Below, piece by piece: positions 33,946 through 45,890 of a stretch of 64,000 bases of DNA. This stretch comes from Turnera subulata (Eukaryota > Streptophyta > Magnoliopsida > Malpighiales > Passifloraceae). Location of the stretch: positions 127,873 through 191,872 of the forward strand of contig JAKUCV010006825.1 in NCBI GenBank assembly GCA_028386065.3, given 5' to 3'. The translations under genes and the position numbers were made by a program. How positions within the stretch are numbered: position 1 is the first letter of the stretch; each line of letters starts with the position of its first letter. The notes under the pieces were generated by a model. That model was not told the DNA's origin. It did no database searches and worked only from the letters and a program-made list of their open reading frames with translations.

Positions 33946-36900
33946 TGTGGAAGCCCGTACCCCAAACAAATAGAGATAAAATAATTAAATAAAAAAGAGT
34001 TACCAAAATACTCTTAAAACCCGGGGTACAAAAACCGATGCTTCGGTATACAAACATTTTCCATGAAACTGTATTAACAACGAGATGTCATAAAAGTACA
34101 TGAGGTCAACCGGCTTAACAAGTAGTAAGCCATCACGGCATCACGCCGACATAATATCACAAAATCAAACTCCGGCAACCCACCGATATAAATGTAAAAC
34201 ATTTATGACACCTCGGATTATCACTCATGCAGCGGAAGAAGAAAGTAATAAATAAAAAATCAAAGTAGAAAATAACATGCATATGGCCCTATGGATCCCA
34301 CCGAGAGATGATGCACAACTACTTGCTGAAGTGTCTGCGTCTGAACTCCGAGTCGACGGTATAAGTGAGTCTGTACGCTAACTAAAGTCTGAAAAACAAC
34401 GGTGGCGATTATGTGAGTCGCCTACTCAGTGAACATTAAAAGTCTAAATATACATGAAAGTGAAGTCATGCTCGTAGAGTGAGTAGCTCACGAGCACAAG
34501 TACAGCATACAAGCAAATCAGAATCACACACCAACACATAATCATCTTATTGTATTTTTGTTCTTATTATTTAGATTTAATGCAATATTTTAATTATTTT
34601 AATTATTATTTTTATCATTATGGGCCCTCTACTGTGAGTCAAGTCTCGGTTGCGCATCTGATCAGATCAGGGTGTGAAACCCAAATGTCGAACCTCAGAA
34701 GGGGTAGATTCTGAGGCCAAAAACCACTGATAAATCCCAAGTGGCCGCTAGCTACCTGAGGGTGCACTCAGACACACCTAACCGGTGCAAGTCTTCCAGG
34801 GGTGCACCTACATCCCCTGGGCATGCTAAACAGCATAAAGTGACCCGAGGTACCCAACCCTCCTCGGGGCTACCAACCTACATCACAGTAGAATTTAGTA
34901 TTTTATTCTTAATTAAACCTTTGTATTTCTGTTTGAAGTACATTATGTCTATCAGGGAAGTGTGTATGTGTCCCTGTATCATCCGGGCTTTCGGCCCATA
35001 ACCACATATTATCACAAAAGTGTATTACATGTTATATAACAGTTTTTCATGTAGAATTTAGACATGTGAGTCAATCAAGCATACAATTCCAATCATCGCA
35101 TGTAGCAAACAAGGCAAGTAAAAAAACAAACCACACCAACATGCATTCACGAAACATATACAAAAAGACTTGTAATGTCACCTCAAAAATGTAGCTTATG
35201 ACTTCTTCCCGATCCGAGTCTACAGCTCCCGAGGTATCTCCCGTGCCTGAATACCGGCATATAATATAATCACTAAACCAATTTTAGGAATAAAACGTGT
35301 ATGTATGCTAATGGTATTCTCTAATCGAGTATCTCCCGACCCTAACTATCCAATTATAAGATTTCCGGGTCTAAGTCCAAAAGGATATTTTCTCCTCCAT
35401 AACTCCCACGATTAGGGATCTAAGGTTCATCGGTTTAAGTCAATTAACAAATTCTCAGGCCTAAAGCCCACTAAATCTTAAATCACAAATTCCGGGCCGA
35501 GGGCCCACCTTCTTACGTCCATAATTTTACCGATTATTAAATTGGGCTTCGAGCCCGTTCTTAACATCCGTGAGTTTAATTTTCCGTGATTAAGTCCTAA
35601 TTCCGTACTTTAAGTCCAATTAAATATCTTAAGCTTCAAATTGAGGTTATTGGGCTTGGTTTCGGTTTTTCCTAAAACCGCCCTAAAGTCGTTCCCGAGC
35701 CCAAGAGTTGATCGGCCTAAATTCTCTACGTGTCGGTAAGTCTTTCCGGCCACACCCACTCTAACTCTCCGCTCTCGGTACCGCAATTCTCTTAATGAAA
35801 ATAAATGTATATTACGGTAAATAATTCAAAATTCAAGTACACGACAAAACCGAGACAAATCATAGATAATTACCGACTAACACTCGTAAAAACGAGAATT
35901 ATCGTCCGTCGGCAGAACCCGAGTCTTCGCCGGAAAAGTCCCTGAGCCCTCGCCGGAACAGTACACCTACGCCGGATTCCGGTCACTTCGCCGGAAAATT
36001 TTCAACAGCAACAAAATGGGCCACACAACAAACTGCCATCCACAAACCAAACAACCAATTCAACAACTCACTAATCGCATACACCTAAACGAATTTAGGA
36101 CAAATTCTTACCGGAATATGCCGTCCACTGCCAACACAAGACTCGTGAATGGTAGCAACCGAACACGCACACACGGCCACACCACGAGCACCTCAACCAA
36201 AAACCCAACGCACACCGGCTACACAGACCCGATCTTCAACAACAGAACCACCTAATCGAACACCAGCTAGATCCGCTGCCGGAACACACCCACGCCGAAA
36301 TCAACACCGACAGCAGCAACAATGCAGCCACAGCAGACCCACTACCGGCCGAACACCGCGCACAGCCTCCACCACAACCCAACAGACCCGATTAGAACAC
36401 AACCCAAGCAATAACATGTCGCCGGAAAGAAAAAGAAGAGGGAAAAAGGAAAAGCGAGACGGAGGAGGTGCTTACCGGAGGAGTCGAAGGCGTATCACTG
36501 GTGGTCTCGTCGATTCCGCACCCGCCGGCCCTCGTCCCAGCCTCCTCTGCGACTCGTGGTGGTGGCGGCGGCTTCGTGTCCCTGCGACGGCGACACGAGA
36601 AGAAGAACAGAAGATGTATGGCGGCGGCGGCGGTTTTGTGGGGGAAGGAGAGAAGAGAGTAGTGGCGGCCGAATCAGGGAAGGAGAAGAAAAATGGAGGA
36701 CGAGTTCAGGGAAAGAGGAAGATAGAGATGTTGGGTTTCATACCGTTGGCTTCATGATTGAGGTTGGAGAGTGGGGAATAATGCCGTTGAGGCGGCGGCG
36801 AGTGGAGAAAAAACGGCAGGGAGAAAAGAAAAGTTGAAGGAGAAAAAGAAGAAAGAAATAAAAGAAAAGGAAGAAGAGGGCAGCTGGGGTTAGGGCTTGA

Positions 36901-37187
36901 CCCGCCAGCCGACGACGCGTCGTTGGCTTGGCGCGGTCAGCCCGCCTCAGTTGACCAGCCCCCCCCCTTTTTTTTTTTTTTCCAAAAATCCCCAAAACGA
37001 CGTAGTTTTAACTAAAACTACGGTAAACGTCGTGTTTCGTCCCGAAACGCGTTTTAGGTCCGACGAAACTCAACAGCAACGTATTACCACTCATAATTAA
37101 TGAATCCAATGGAAAATAATTTAATTTAATTTCCTTTACCGAAATCCGAATTTTATAAATCAATTAACGAATTACCGGGGCGTTACA
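33946..37187 (-). repeat. Gypsy LTR, right copy (5' LTR on the minus strand)
   Basis: Complete LTR of 3,242 bp, TGTAACGCCCC to CTTCCACA on the minus strand. It matches the left copy apart from scattered substitutions (for example around 36230-36290) and carries the 772 bp hidden by the gap in the other copy. Long frames at 36149-36757 and elsewhere are composition artefacts. Confidence 0.92.
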
Positions 37188-37192
37188 GGATA

Positions 37193-37880
37193 GAATTAAA
37201 TTCTCCACGCCATCGTGTTCGGTCACCATCAAATCTCCTTCTTCATACTCAGCTTCTCCCTTAAGCTCCCACGGGTCGGATTGATATAGCGGGTTTGATC
37301 CGGTGAATAGGGTGTCCCCATAACTTGGCCGCACATCCTCCATGAGTTGGTCTGACCCTGGGGGTGGCATTGACTCTGGGTTTGGTTGGGTTAGTTCGAC
37401 CGGTCTGGTCGGCCCAGAGGTCGAATCAGTCTTATCCTCCATGGATGCACCGGTGTCATTGGCAATGGGTAGCTCGGTGGTGCTGCCGTCGGCTAGGGCG
37501 GCAGGTCTCGGCATGGCAGGCACCTATGACAGAGGCTTCTACGGTGGCGCTGCCGTCGGCGGGGGCGGCATGGTCTGGCGCTCGTGAGGTAGGTCTCCGC
37601 TGCATTCAAGTTCAAGAGAATGAGTTGCTGGTGGAGGTGAGTTTGACCGGAGCCGGTCAGAGGTGGTGAGGTCGCCGGCCACTTGCTCTCGTGAGCGGGA
37701 TCTGGTGCGCTTGACGGGGCTGCCTGCTGGGTCACGAATCCTGACCTTGCGGGTGGCTCTGTCCACCGCTGTCTCCACAACGTCACGGCACGCCGGCGGA
37801 AGCATGGCAACGAGCTGGGTCGTCGGGGCTGCCGCACGAGCGCGGGGAGAAGAGGCGCGTGAGTCCTCTGTCGTCTTCAA
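37193..37880 (-). pseudogene. LINE ORF1, 5' part
   Basis: On the minus strand the ORF1 start appears at 37880 (MKTTEDSRASSPRAR..), Arg/Ser/Pro-rich, and continues in another frame from about 37523 (PAMPRPAALADGSTTELPI) to ENLILS next to the Gypsy border. It joins the DUF4283 start (DPLKARLDKQWENAV) found at the other side of the Gypsy element. At least one frameshift (about 37530) breaks it. About 240 bp of 5' leader extend to 38117. Confidence 0.7.
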
Positions 37881-38133
37881 GGTCGATTTACTGTTGAGAG
37901 GCCGTGGGTGGTTAGGCTTGGTGGAAGGATCCGGTGTCGAGGCTTCACACGGGAAGAGTTCTAGCTCCTCATGCCATGCTTGGCCTCGCCGGAGAAGATG
38001 GCTTGATCGAGAAATGGTTCACTTGCTACTGTAGTTCACGTTTTGTTGGGTGTGGTCAAGAGAGTTTGTTTATCTTGTTATTCTCCTAACATAGTTTAGA
38101 TACCTTTTTTGCAATTCCCTTTATCCCTTGTTT

Positions 38134-38510
38134 CAGCTTAGAACTGTGGTTTCTTTAGAGCGATGCAAGGAAACCCACGGACGGTGAAGGAAACACAAGT
38201 GAAATATATGGTTTTTATTGAGAAAAAAACACAATAAATCCCATAAAGTACAAGAATTCTGTTCTTCCTATGTGTCACACGCTCTTCAAAATTACTATCA
38301 TCACCTAAACGGGAGAAAACATGGAACCCCAAAAAAAAAAATTCAAAATAACAACAAAAACCCAAAATATGTACCTGAAGGTTGAAAATTTTTGCAAAAC
38401 CCCCATTACGTACTTTTCCATTACTATCAAGGAATTTCTATCATACCTAATTATGTAATTCACACCCACACTGGTGTTATTAAACAACCAAAAATAAAAG
38501 AAATAAACTT
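38134..38510. other. 3' flank of the DUF761 gene
   Basis: AT-rich spacer of about 380 bp between the LINE and the stop of the minus-strand DUF761 gene; it should include that gene's 3' UTR. Nothing else is visible. Confidence 0.4.
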
Positions 38511-39137
38511 TCAGGCACTCCTGGCCAACATCTCTTGATATTCAGCGGCCGATCTGTCCTTCTGAAGCCTAATTTCTTTCTTGAAATTGTGAATAAATTC
38601 CTCAGCTCTTTCGTCTACTGGCCGCAGTTGAGGTGACTTGGCCACAACTTCTTTCCATGCATCCTCAATACTATCCAGAATCTTCTCCTTTCCCTTGTTA
38701 TTATTGCCTTCTTTCCTCACAACCGGCCGCTTCTCTTGATGAACCACTTGTTTGCCTTTGCTGCTCGTTTCTGCATTCACATGAGGACGTTTGGCGGCGA
38801 CTGTAGAGCTCGCAGCAGCTGGCTTATGATGATGATCTGCTGCATAAAGCTGGTCTATGTATATAGGGGAGAAGTTGTAAGCTGGGCTTTTGCTATAGTA
38901 CTGGTAAATATGGTTATACGGGGGGTTGTGATACTTAGATCTTGCTATAGTGCGTTTCTTGAAGGGATGGAAGAAATGGAAGGAACAATAGGTGATTAGG
39001 GTATTGGTTTTGGTTTGAATAGCCTCGATGGCTTTGGAGAAGTTGAAATCTCGGAATTTTGCCTGGACTTTTCTGGCGAAGCGTTTTAAGGCCTTCTTTG
39101 CCGGTTGAAGCTTCTTGGCCAGCCCTGGGTGAGACAT
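38511..39137 (-). CDS. DUF761-family protein
   Basis: A single-exon 208-residue ORF on the minus strand starts MSHPGLAKKLQPAKKALKRF. The N-terminus is basic and amphipathic. The middle (about residues 60-150) is low in complexity, with Tyr/His- and Lys-rich stretches. The C-terminus reads VDERAEEFIHNFKKEIRLQ, the signature of the DUF761 (cotton fibre-expressed type) family found at the end of many small plant proteins. The molecular function of this family is not established. A TATATAT run lies upstream (about 39219-39226) in promoter position. No intron or damage is seen. Confidence 0.85.
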   Translation of the reverse strand: MSHPGLAKKLQPAKKALKRFARKVQAKFRDFNFSKAIEAIQTKTNTLITYCSFHFFHPFKKRTIARSKYHNPPYNHIYQYYSKSPAYNFSPIYIDQLYAADHHHKPAAASSTVAAKRPHVNAETSSKGKQVVHQEKRPVVRKEGNNNKGKEKILDSIEDAWKEVVAKSPQLRPVDERAEEFIHNFKKEIRLQKDRSAAEYQEMLARSA

Positions 39138-42100
39138 CTAGCTAGAGCTAGGTGTCTGTTTGGTTTGTTTTTTCTTTTACTTTCTTTCAAGATGGGCAAG
39201 GATGGTCTCTTTTGAATGATATATAGCAAGCTAGGGAGAAGGGTATAGAAGAAAGAATTAATGCCTAACAATGATTAAGGATCTTCATAAGAAGAAACAA
39301 TATCAAGCCTTGATATTTTTTATTTATATTGGTTTAATTAAGTTTTCCTCTATTAGCTGGTGGGGCTAAAAGGTACATACTTTGTTCACAATATAACCGG
39401 GGATGCCATTGCTTAATTATAGAAGCCAAAAGGATTAAAGAATACTTAGTTGTTTGGAAATGGCATAGCGGGAATTGTGACCAAAGAATGAAGTGAATTT
39501 CGTGGTCAAGCAGTCTTTACTTTCGGCAACAATGGGGGCACTAGTGGGAGCAACCTTGGGTCCTAAGTTAACGGAGAGTGACGAGAGCTAAGAGTTCTGT
39601 CCTGTAAAGCTAACATTGTTCATTGCTCTGCCACTTCAAAAGTGGGCTCCATGGCATTATAGTAATGTGGTGGGATTGTAATATCGTTCTCGTTGGAAAG
39701 GGAATTTTTTTTTAAAAAATCTGCTATTCCTGTTTATAGGGTATGATGTTCCTATTAAGGACAAGCTTATGCAGACAAAACTTTATATTGTACCGACGTT
39801 ATCCATTCGACATTAATTCAAATTTATAGATGAATATAGGGGCATATCACGATCACCATATTAAGATGGAACTTAATTAATCCGGTTGTATAGACTTGTA
39901 GTCATCCATCATAACACCAGCGTACTTTTCCACCATAATATAGTATTCAATCCCGCAAATTACAAGGAAAAATAGAGAGAATTGTATGGACTCGGTCATA
40001 AATTGAGAGCGAGGGGATAATATCCTCGCTTTACAGTACTTTTAGTTGAATCAAAAGGGAATGCTGATTTAGAAATTAGTTGCAAATGGCATGATATTGA
40101 TGTGCTAATTGGGGACATATTATTTGCCAACCCAATAACGTTTTACCCTTTTTACACAAATGTTGGGTTGTAGTTGGGTAGCTTTGGTCTTTACTTTTTG
40201 GACGTTTGACCTAAGTAACTGTGTATATATGTAACTGCCATTCCATGTTTTGATCCAACATACCCATTTGACATTTGTAACAGCTAAGAGAAAAATCTAC
40301 CCAATTGGAAAACATTATCCCGCGAGAGCTCCCAATATTATAAATGACGAGTAATTTACCCCATCTGCTTTACATATTCTCGCGGCAGGTTGTGGTTGGT
40401 ATTTGGTAATTGATTGGATAAAGAAGGTATGTAAAGCAGTCGAGCCACGCACCGGATAATGAAAAAACATTTCCATATTGGACTTTCTCTTAGTCTTCTC
40501 TTGACATTGATGGCTAAAAGCTTTGAGATTTTACGCAATTTCAGGAGGATTTGTAACGTTTTGCTGTGGATTAGTTAATTCCTTCAGCGACTCCACACAT
40601 TTTTTTTTTTGGTTGCAGCGACTCCACACATTAAAATTAACTTGTTGTGCGTTTCTTAAAAACATCCACGACAGGATTAATCCAAAGATTAAGCAGAGAG
40701 AAACACTGCCTAGATGAATAAAAAATAGGATCCTCCTCTCAAATAAAGATCTTACCCTTTGCTTGTTCCAAATTTCTATAGGTAGCAAAACTATATTCGC
40801 ATTTGGCTGCCATTAAAGCGACCTACCGTATTTAACAAATCAAAGTGGACAATTTGGTGGTGGTTTCGGACAACCAATAATAGTCGATAGAACACCTTTT
40901 ATTTGAAAATACAACGAATTAGATAAGACCCACATGAAAACGAAGGTTGACCCAAATTATAAAACAAGTTATGGAAGCATCCAGAACAGTTGTTGTCATT
41001 GGGTGAGGAAAATTATCATAAAGCGAATTGTTTGTCGTCCTGGCCACACTCATATATACAAGAAAAGTATTCAATTAACTAAACAAAATTATTAGTTAAT
41101 TAATATTAAAGAAACATCCATGAAACTAGCTAGACTTGACTATTAAATATGTCCAAAACCTAATGTACAGGATCATGTTCTGGCCATGTGGAGGTGGTGC
41201 CTCACCTTTGCCTTTGTTTAGCTATATTTCTTTTTCCTTTCACGGTTGCCGTACAGTAAGTGTGGACGGCAAAGCAGTGAAGCACTTCTCCTCTTTCCAA
41301 CTTGTAAAGAATTGTGTACGCTCTCGCTCCTCGCCTTCTCTTTTGATATTTTTTCTTTACAAGGCAAAAGTAATGGCAATTGGCCGATGTTCTTTGCTTT
41401 ACAGCTTATGAATTCATAGCCGAAAAGTTATAGTACACATTGGCGCCTGCATTTTTTGTTTGTAGGGCATAATATGCGTTCGGTGTGTCTTGCTATCATC
41501 GCTAGGAAGTGAAATAACGAACTGAAACCGAGGATGATTAGTCGTTTGAGATCGATGCTTCTTATTTTCTCACCAGGAAAAAAAAAAGGAAAAGAAGAGA
41601 GAGGAGTATGTTAGTAATTAAATAGTGACACACTCCTCAAGACACTCAATCAATCAAGTTAGAATCCGCTTTGTCATCGGATATTTTATTAGCAACGTTA
41701 TATCATTATCAACCCAATAACTGTATACAATTTTTTTTTGTTTCACATCCGATTTTAGGTTATATCAATCCAATAATTGTATACAATTTTTTTTGGTTGC
41801 ACATCCGGTTTTTAGAGGTTTGCTCCCACAGCCACTAATCCAGATCTTGGTGGGTGAATCTCTGAGGAAATATAATTTTTTAAGGATAGACAGTACAATG
41901 ACAAAGGTCATTTTAATCCTTTTAAAAATCTCCAAATTATATGAGTGTCCATACTCTCCATACAGTTTTCGGGATGAAGGTTCTGCTGATATAGTTTTTT
42001 TATTTATTTTTTATTAATTGGTCCATCATCCTAATCCTTTTGTGATTTTGTCAGTTAAATAAAATCAATATACAAAAGCCAACTCACGCACTTGCTAGAT

Positions 42101-42397
42101 TTTTCATCACATGAAGAAATTAATTGAAAAAAGATTTTAGCGTCATATGACCCCTACATTAGCAAAAAAAGCATTACCCTAACTATTTTCTTTTGTTGAT
42201 TTAAAGAATTTTTTTTATTATATCTGTCCATAGAAAAAATAAAAAAAAATATAAAAGATGGATTAGATTTTGCCAACAGCAACCAACACAGTAACTCGAA
42301 TATGGCCCATGGGCTTGTAGTTGGGCCAATTATTTCAAGTTAATAAACAACAACGGGTTCCAATTTGCAGCACCTTACTAACAAACAAGTGCCCATT
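39138..42397. other. Long AT-rich spacer with small local duplications
   Basis: About 3.2 kb between the DUF761 gene and the gag-protease element. No gene is visible. Local direct repeats include GCGACTCCACACATT at 40588-40602 and 40618-40632, and a phrase of about 50 bp (CAATAACTGTATACAATTTTTT and similar) repeated at about 41715-41755 and 41770-41810. The first 100 bp contain the DUF761 promoter. Confidence 0.45.
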
Positions 42398-42820
42398 TGT
42401 CACGGGATGGGCCCCGAAGGCACACAGGAAGCTCATGAGCCCGGGATGTGTGTGAAGTGGTTGGGTTTATCATATTTAAATTTGAAGTGGCCATTCAAAT
42501 TTAAATAAAGAAAGGTACTTGTTTGAATTTAAGTTAATTTGAATATTAGGTATGATTTAAATTAGTTTGAATTCAAATGGGGTGGATAAGATATAAGGGT
42601 TTGAACTTTTATGTGTAGCCTATAAATAGTGCATGACATAGGAGGGGAAAAATATGAGAGTGTATTGTATTCTTTGACATTAATATAATACACAAAGCTT
42701 CTCCCAATTTCTTTCTCTCTTCTCTTTTCATTCTCCCCATAGTTGTGTTTTTAGGTTGATCAAGCTGAAGCTTGAACCGCACGGGCATCTTCCGCAGCCC
42801 TAAACTTTGTGCCCATGACA
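42398..42820 (+). repeat. 5' LTR of the gag-protease element
   Basis: Starts TGTCACGGGATGGG and ends GCCCATGACA. A TATA box CTATAAATA is near 42625. A short tandem of ATTTAAATTTGAA-type words lies at 42473-42510. Confidence 0.88.
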
Positions 42821-43400
42821 GTTGCTAGCGGAGCTTTGCAAGATTCTTTGTGAAGGTCATAGCCCTTAACTGTTGGAGTTGGAGGGAGGATTGAAGCTTT
42901 GATATATTGTTGGCTGGTAGGGGAATCAAGAACAAGAAGAACAAATTGGAGGCAGAGCTTGCTATTGCCAAGAGGAATTTTCATTCCAGGTTTGATCATT
43001 CTTTTATTAGAGGTGTTGGCTTGGATTGAGAAAATTATGTTGTTGGTGATTGGAGTTTTTGCATTGCCAAGTGTGTGGCTTGATCTTGTTGGTTGGAATT
43101 GATTTGCCTATAATTTGTTTATTTCAATTTCCTTGTAAAAGCAAGTGTTGCTATTGTATTTATGGAAATACTTGTAATATTTGCTTGGAAGGGGTTGTTG
43201 GAAATTGAGATAATTAGATTACTGTGGAGCTTTCTATTGTAAGCACTTTGTTGGAGAGTTTGTGGAGTTTGTTGAGTAGGTATTTGCTTTACCAAGATTT
43301 ACTTGAAGGGGGTTGCTTTGGTGCTGTGGGTAGCACAGTTCTCTTGGTGGGAGTTGTGTGGTTTCCTTGAGCAGGGAATTAACATCATAACCTTGGTGAT

Positions 43401-45035
43401 ATGGTAAAGATAGTTGGGGCAACCATTGGAGAAGAAGGCATCCTTAGTGAACGCTTAGACAAGCTTGAAGACCGTATCTCTAACTGTGAAGCTAGCAACG
43501 AGGGCATGACTGGTGAGATACATGGGCTCAAGTCGCAGTTCACAGAGCTCGATGGTGGTTTCAACAGAGCCTTGGCATAGATAGTTGATGAGCTTGTAGA
43601 ATTGAGGTCGATGCGTGATGATTTGAAGCTATGCAAGAGGCAACTTGCCATGATAGAAGGAGGTGTGCCACTCCAACAACAAGTGCTATCCAAGATCGAT
43701 ATTCCAAAGCCGAAGGAGTACGATGGGACGAGGACAGTAAAGGCAGTGGATGTCTTTCTGTTTAGCTGTAAAGAGTATTTTGATGGCTTAAATATCACGG
43801 ATGACCAGCAGAAGATGAAGATCGTGGGGAGATACTTTACTGATTATGTAGTGTTATGGTGGCGACGGATACGCACTACTGGAGAGGGGTGCAAGGATTG
43901 GACCTGGGATCAGTTCAAACAACAACTGAAGGACCAATTCTATCCAGAGTATGCTGAGAGGGAGGCACGAGACAGGTTGCGAGCATTGAAGCACTATGGT
44001 AGCATTAAAAAGTATGTCAACTAGTTTCAGGAGCTAGCTTTCGAAATCCCTTCAATGACTGAAGAAGAGGGATATGGTGCATTTATAGGTGGACTTCAGA
44101 GATGGGCAAGAACCAAGGTCGATGATCGACATGCAAGGACACTAAAGGATGCAATCCGGATTGCTGAATCATTGACGGAGTATGGCAAGGAGTCCAATCC
44201 CAGTTCTTCGGAGGAGTGCACGAGTGGGAGTGAGGATGAAGCCATAACTTTTACACCGAAGAAAAAAGACTAGAAGTCCAAGTGGGGCAAGTCTAACGAT
44301 GACAAAACTAGGGAGATAGAATGCTACTTGTGCAAGAGAGCTCACAAAGTCTACGACTGCCCATACAAAAACAAGATTAGTGCAATCTTGAAGGAGTCGG
44401 CGAGGGATTCCTCGGGGGAGGAAAGTGCCGAAGAGGAGCAAGTCAGGATGGGGTCATTAAGGATCTTAAATGCCGTGCAAGTTAATAAACCAGTGCTAAA
44501 GAAAGGATGCGTATTTACTATAGTGCGAATTGGGGAGCATGAGATTGATGCTTTGATTGATACTGGTGCTACTCACAACTTTCTTGCAGGTGATGAAGCA
44601 AAGAAGTTGGGCATCATAATTACCTAGGAGTTGAGCACAATGAAAGCAGTCAATACAGTTGCACAACCTATCCTTGGTGTGACACGAGGTGTAGAGATTA
44701 ACATGGGGGGTTGGCGAGGCAAGATCGAGCTGACCGTAGTTCCACTTGACGACTATCCCATGATATTAGGGATGGAGTTTTTCGAGAAGACAAATGCGTC
44801 TATTCTCGTGGGTGCTGGCCAAATTCACGTGCCAAGAGGCACAGGTACCTGTGTGGTGCAAACTAGGCGAGAGGGCAGGAAGCCGAGGAAGAAACTTTCT
44901 GTAGTCCAGTTGGTGCAAAAAGATCACACAGAGGTACAAGAGGTGAGAAGGCAAGCAATGGATGCAACAAGTGGCACCATGTGTTGTGGCACAGTTGGCG
45001 GGGATGGCAGGAGCCACAAAACCCTTGAAGGTTGA
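43401..45035 (+). pseudogene. Gag-protease reading frame broken by four TAG codons
   Basis: One frame of 544 codons runs from ATG 43401 to TGA 45033-45035 with only four internal stops, all TAG: 43578, 44022, 44271 and 44625 (first base). No frameshift occurs. Order: a coiled-coil-like start (ERLDKLEDRISNCEA), a capsid-type gag domain (WWRRIRTTGEGCKDWTWDQF, LKDQFYPEYAEREARDRLR), a zinc-knuckle-like CYLCKRAHKVYDC, then a retropepsin-like domain with the catalytic DTGATHNF and the late ILGMEFF strand. No reverse transcriptase follows. Each TAG could derive from CAG by one C-to-T change in a CHG context. Confidence 0.85.
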
Positions 45036-45467
45036 TTTCTTAGAGGAGATCAAGCTTGGAGGTGCTTCACCAAAGGCAGGTCTAGAAAGTGAAGACAAGA
45101 AGACAAGTTCTTCATAAGGAGACTGTGATGGCTATGGTGGTGGAGACCGTGTGGAAGCACAAGGTTACAAGAAGAGTGACCAAGGTGCATGTTCGTGTTC
45201 AGTGGAATGGCAACCAAAGGTGGCCAAGTCAAAGGAAGTTTGAAGGTCCAAGAGATGGCGGATTCCAAGTATTTCAGAGAAGATTGTGGCGCACAGGAAG
45301 GTCATTCATTGGCATGGACAAGGAGCTCGAGTACCCAGTCCTTTGCAATGGAAGGAATGTCCAAAGGCAAGGTAGGAGTGTGAGCATCGGACTAAGCAAT
45401 TCAGAGAGCGAGTTGCAGTTCATCATCGGATTGCAATGAGGACGTAGCAAGAATAGGTGGTGGAGAA
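45036..45467. other. Non-coding tail of the gag-protease element
   Basis: About 430 bp between the end of the gag-protease frame and the 3' LTR. A 117-codon plus frame at 45089-45439 has no recognisable motif. The final bases AGGTGGTGGAGAA form the polypurine tract. Confidence 0.5.
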
Positions 45468-45890
45468 TGTCACGGGATGGGCCCTGAAGGCACACAGGAA
45501 GCCCATGAGCCCGGGATGTGTGCGAGGTGGTTAGGCTTATCATATTTAAATTTGAAGTGGCCATTCAAATTTAAATAAAGATAGGTACTTGTTTGAATTT
45601 AAGTTAATTTGAATATTTGGTATGATTTAAATTAGTTTGAATTCAAATGGGATGGATAAAATATAAGGGTTTGAACTCTTATGTGTAGCCTATAAATAGT
45701 GCATGACATAGGAGGGGAAAAGTATGGGAGTGTATTGTATTCTTTGATATTAATATAATGCACAAAGCTTCTCCCAATTCCTTTCTCTCTTCTCTTTTCA
45801 TTCTCTCCATAGTTGTGTTTTTAGGTTGATCAAGCTGAGGCTTGAACCGCACGAACATCTTCCGCAGCCCTAAACTCTGTGTTCGTGACA
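45468..45890 (+). repeat. 3' LTR of the gag-protease element
   Basis: Same length as the 5' LTR (423 bp) with few substitutions. It ends GTTCGTGACA. Confidence 0.88.

Larger units (their letters stand above)
27233..37187 (-). mobile_element. Gag-only Gypsy-type LTR retrotransposon with antisense ORFs
   Basis: Two LTRs of about 3.2 kb (27233-30140, shortened by an N gap, and 33946-37187) flank a 3.8-kb interior. Read on the minus strand the LTR starts TGTAACGCCCC and ends CTTCCACA. The primer site follows at 33928-33944, and a purine-rich tract precedes the other LTR near 30141-30165. The interior has an intact gag ORF and no protease, reverse transcriptase, RNase H or integrase. Two ORFs run on the opposite strand between gag and the 3' LTR. 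The LTR start and gag type suggest the Gypsy superfamily. The LTR copies are nearly identical by eye, so insertion is recent. Confidence 0.9.
27228..37192. repeat. Target-site duplication GGATA of the Gypsy element
   Basis: The 5-bp word GGATA occurs at 27228-27232 and 37188-37192, directly outside the two LTRs. This proves the insertion borders and places them inside the LINE ORF1 coding sequence. Confidence 0.85.
25635..38117 (-). mobile_element. ORF1-only LINE (L1-type), split by a Gypsy element
   Basis: The perfect 16-bp duplication CCTTTATCCCTTGTTT lies at 25619-25634 and 38118-38133. On the minus strand the element runs from 38117 to a short A-run at 25635-25641, as expected for target-primed LINE insertion. 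Removing the Gypsy element leaves about 2.5 kb: a 5' leader, ORF1 with a DUF4283 domain and zinc knuckle, and about 230 bp of 3' UTR. There is no endonuclease or reverse transcriptase ORF2, so this is an internally deleted copy that had to be moved by enzymes from another LINE. Confidence 0.88.
42398..45890 (+). mobile_element. Non-autonomous LTR element with gag and protease only
   Basis: Two 423-bp LTRs (42398-42820 and 45468-45890), TGTCACGGG..ATGACA, are nearly identical; the second carries CGAAC/TTCG where the first has CGGGC/GCCC near its end. A TATA box CTATAAATA lies in each LTR. A primer site-like GTTGCTAGCGGAGC follows the first LTR directly, and a purine tract AGGTGGTGGAGAA precedes the second. 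Flanks share only CATT (42394-42397 and 45891-45894). The interior codes gag and a retropepsin-like protease in one frame broken by four TAG codons. Reverse transcriptase and integrase are absent, as in the plant elements termed TR-GAG. Confidence 0.88.

Noticed and set aside
29106..36757. Arg/Pro/Thr-rich ORFs (29106-29684 and 36149-36757)
   Set aside because: They lie in the two LTRs and are conserved only because the LTRs are identical. No start context or protein motif supports coding.
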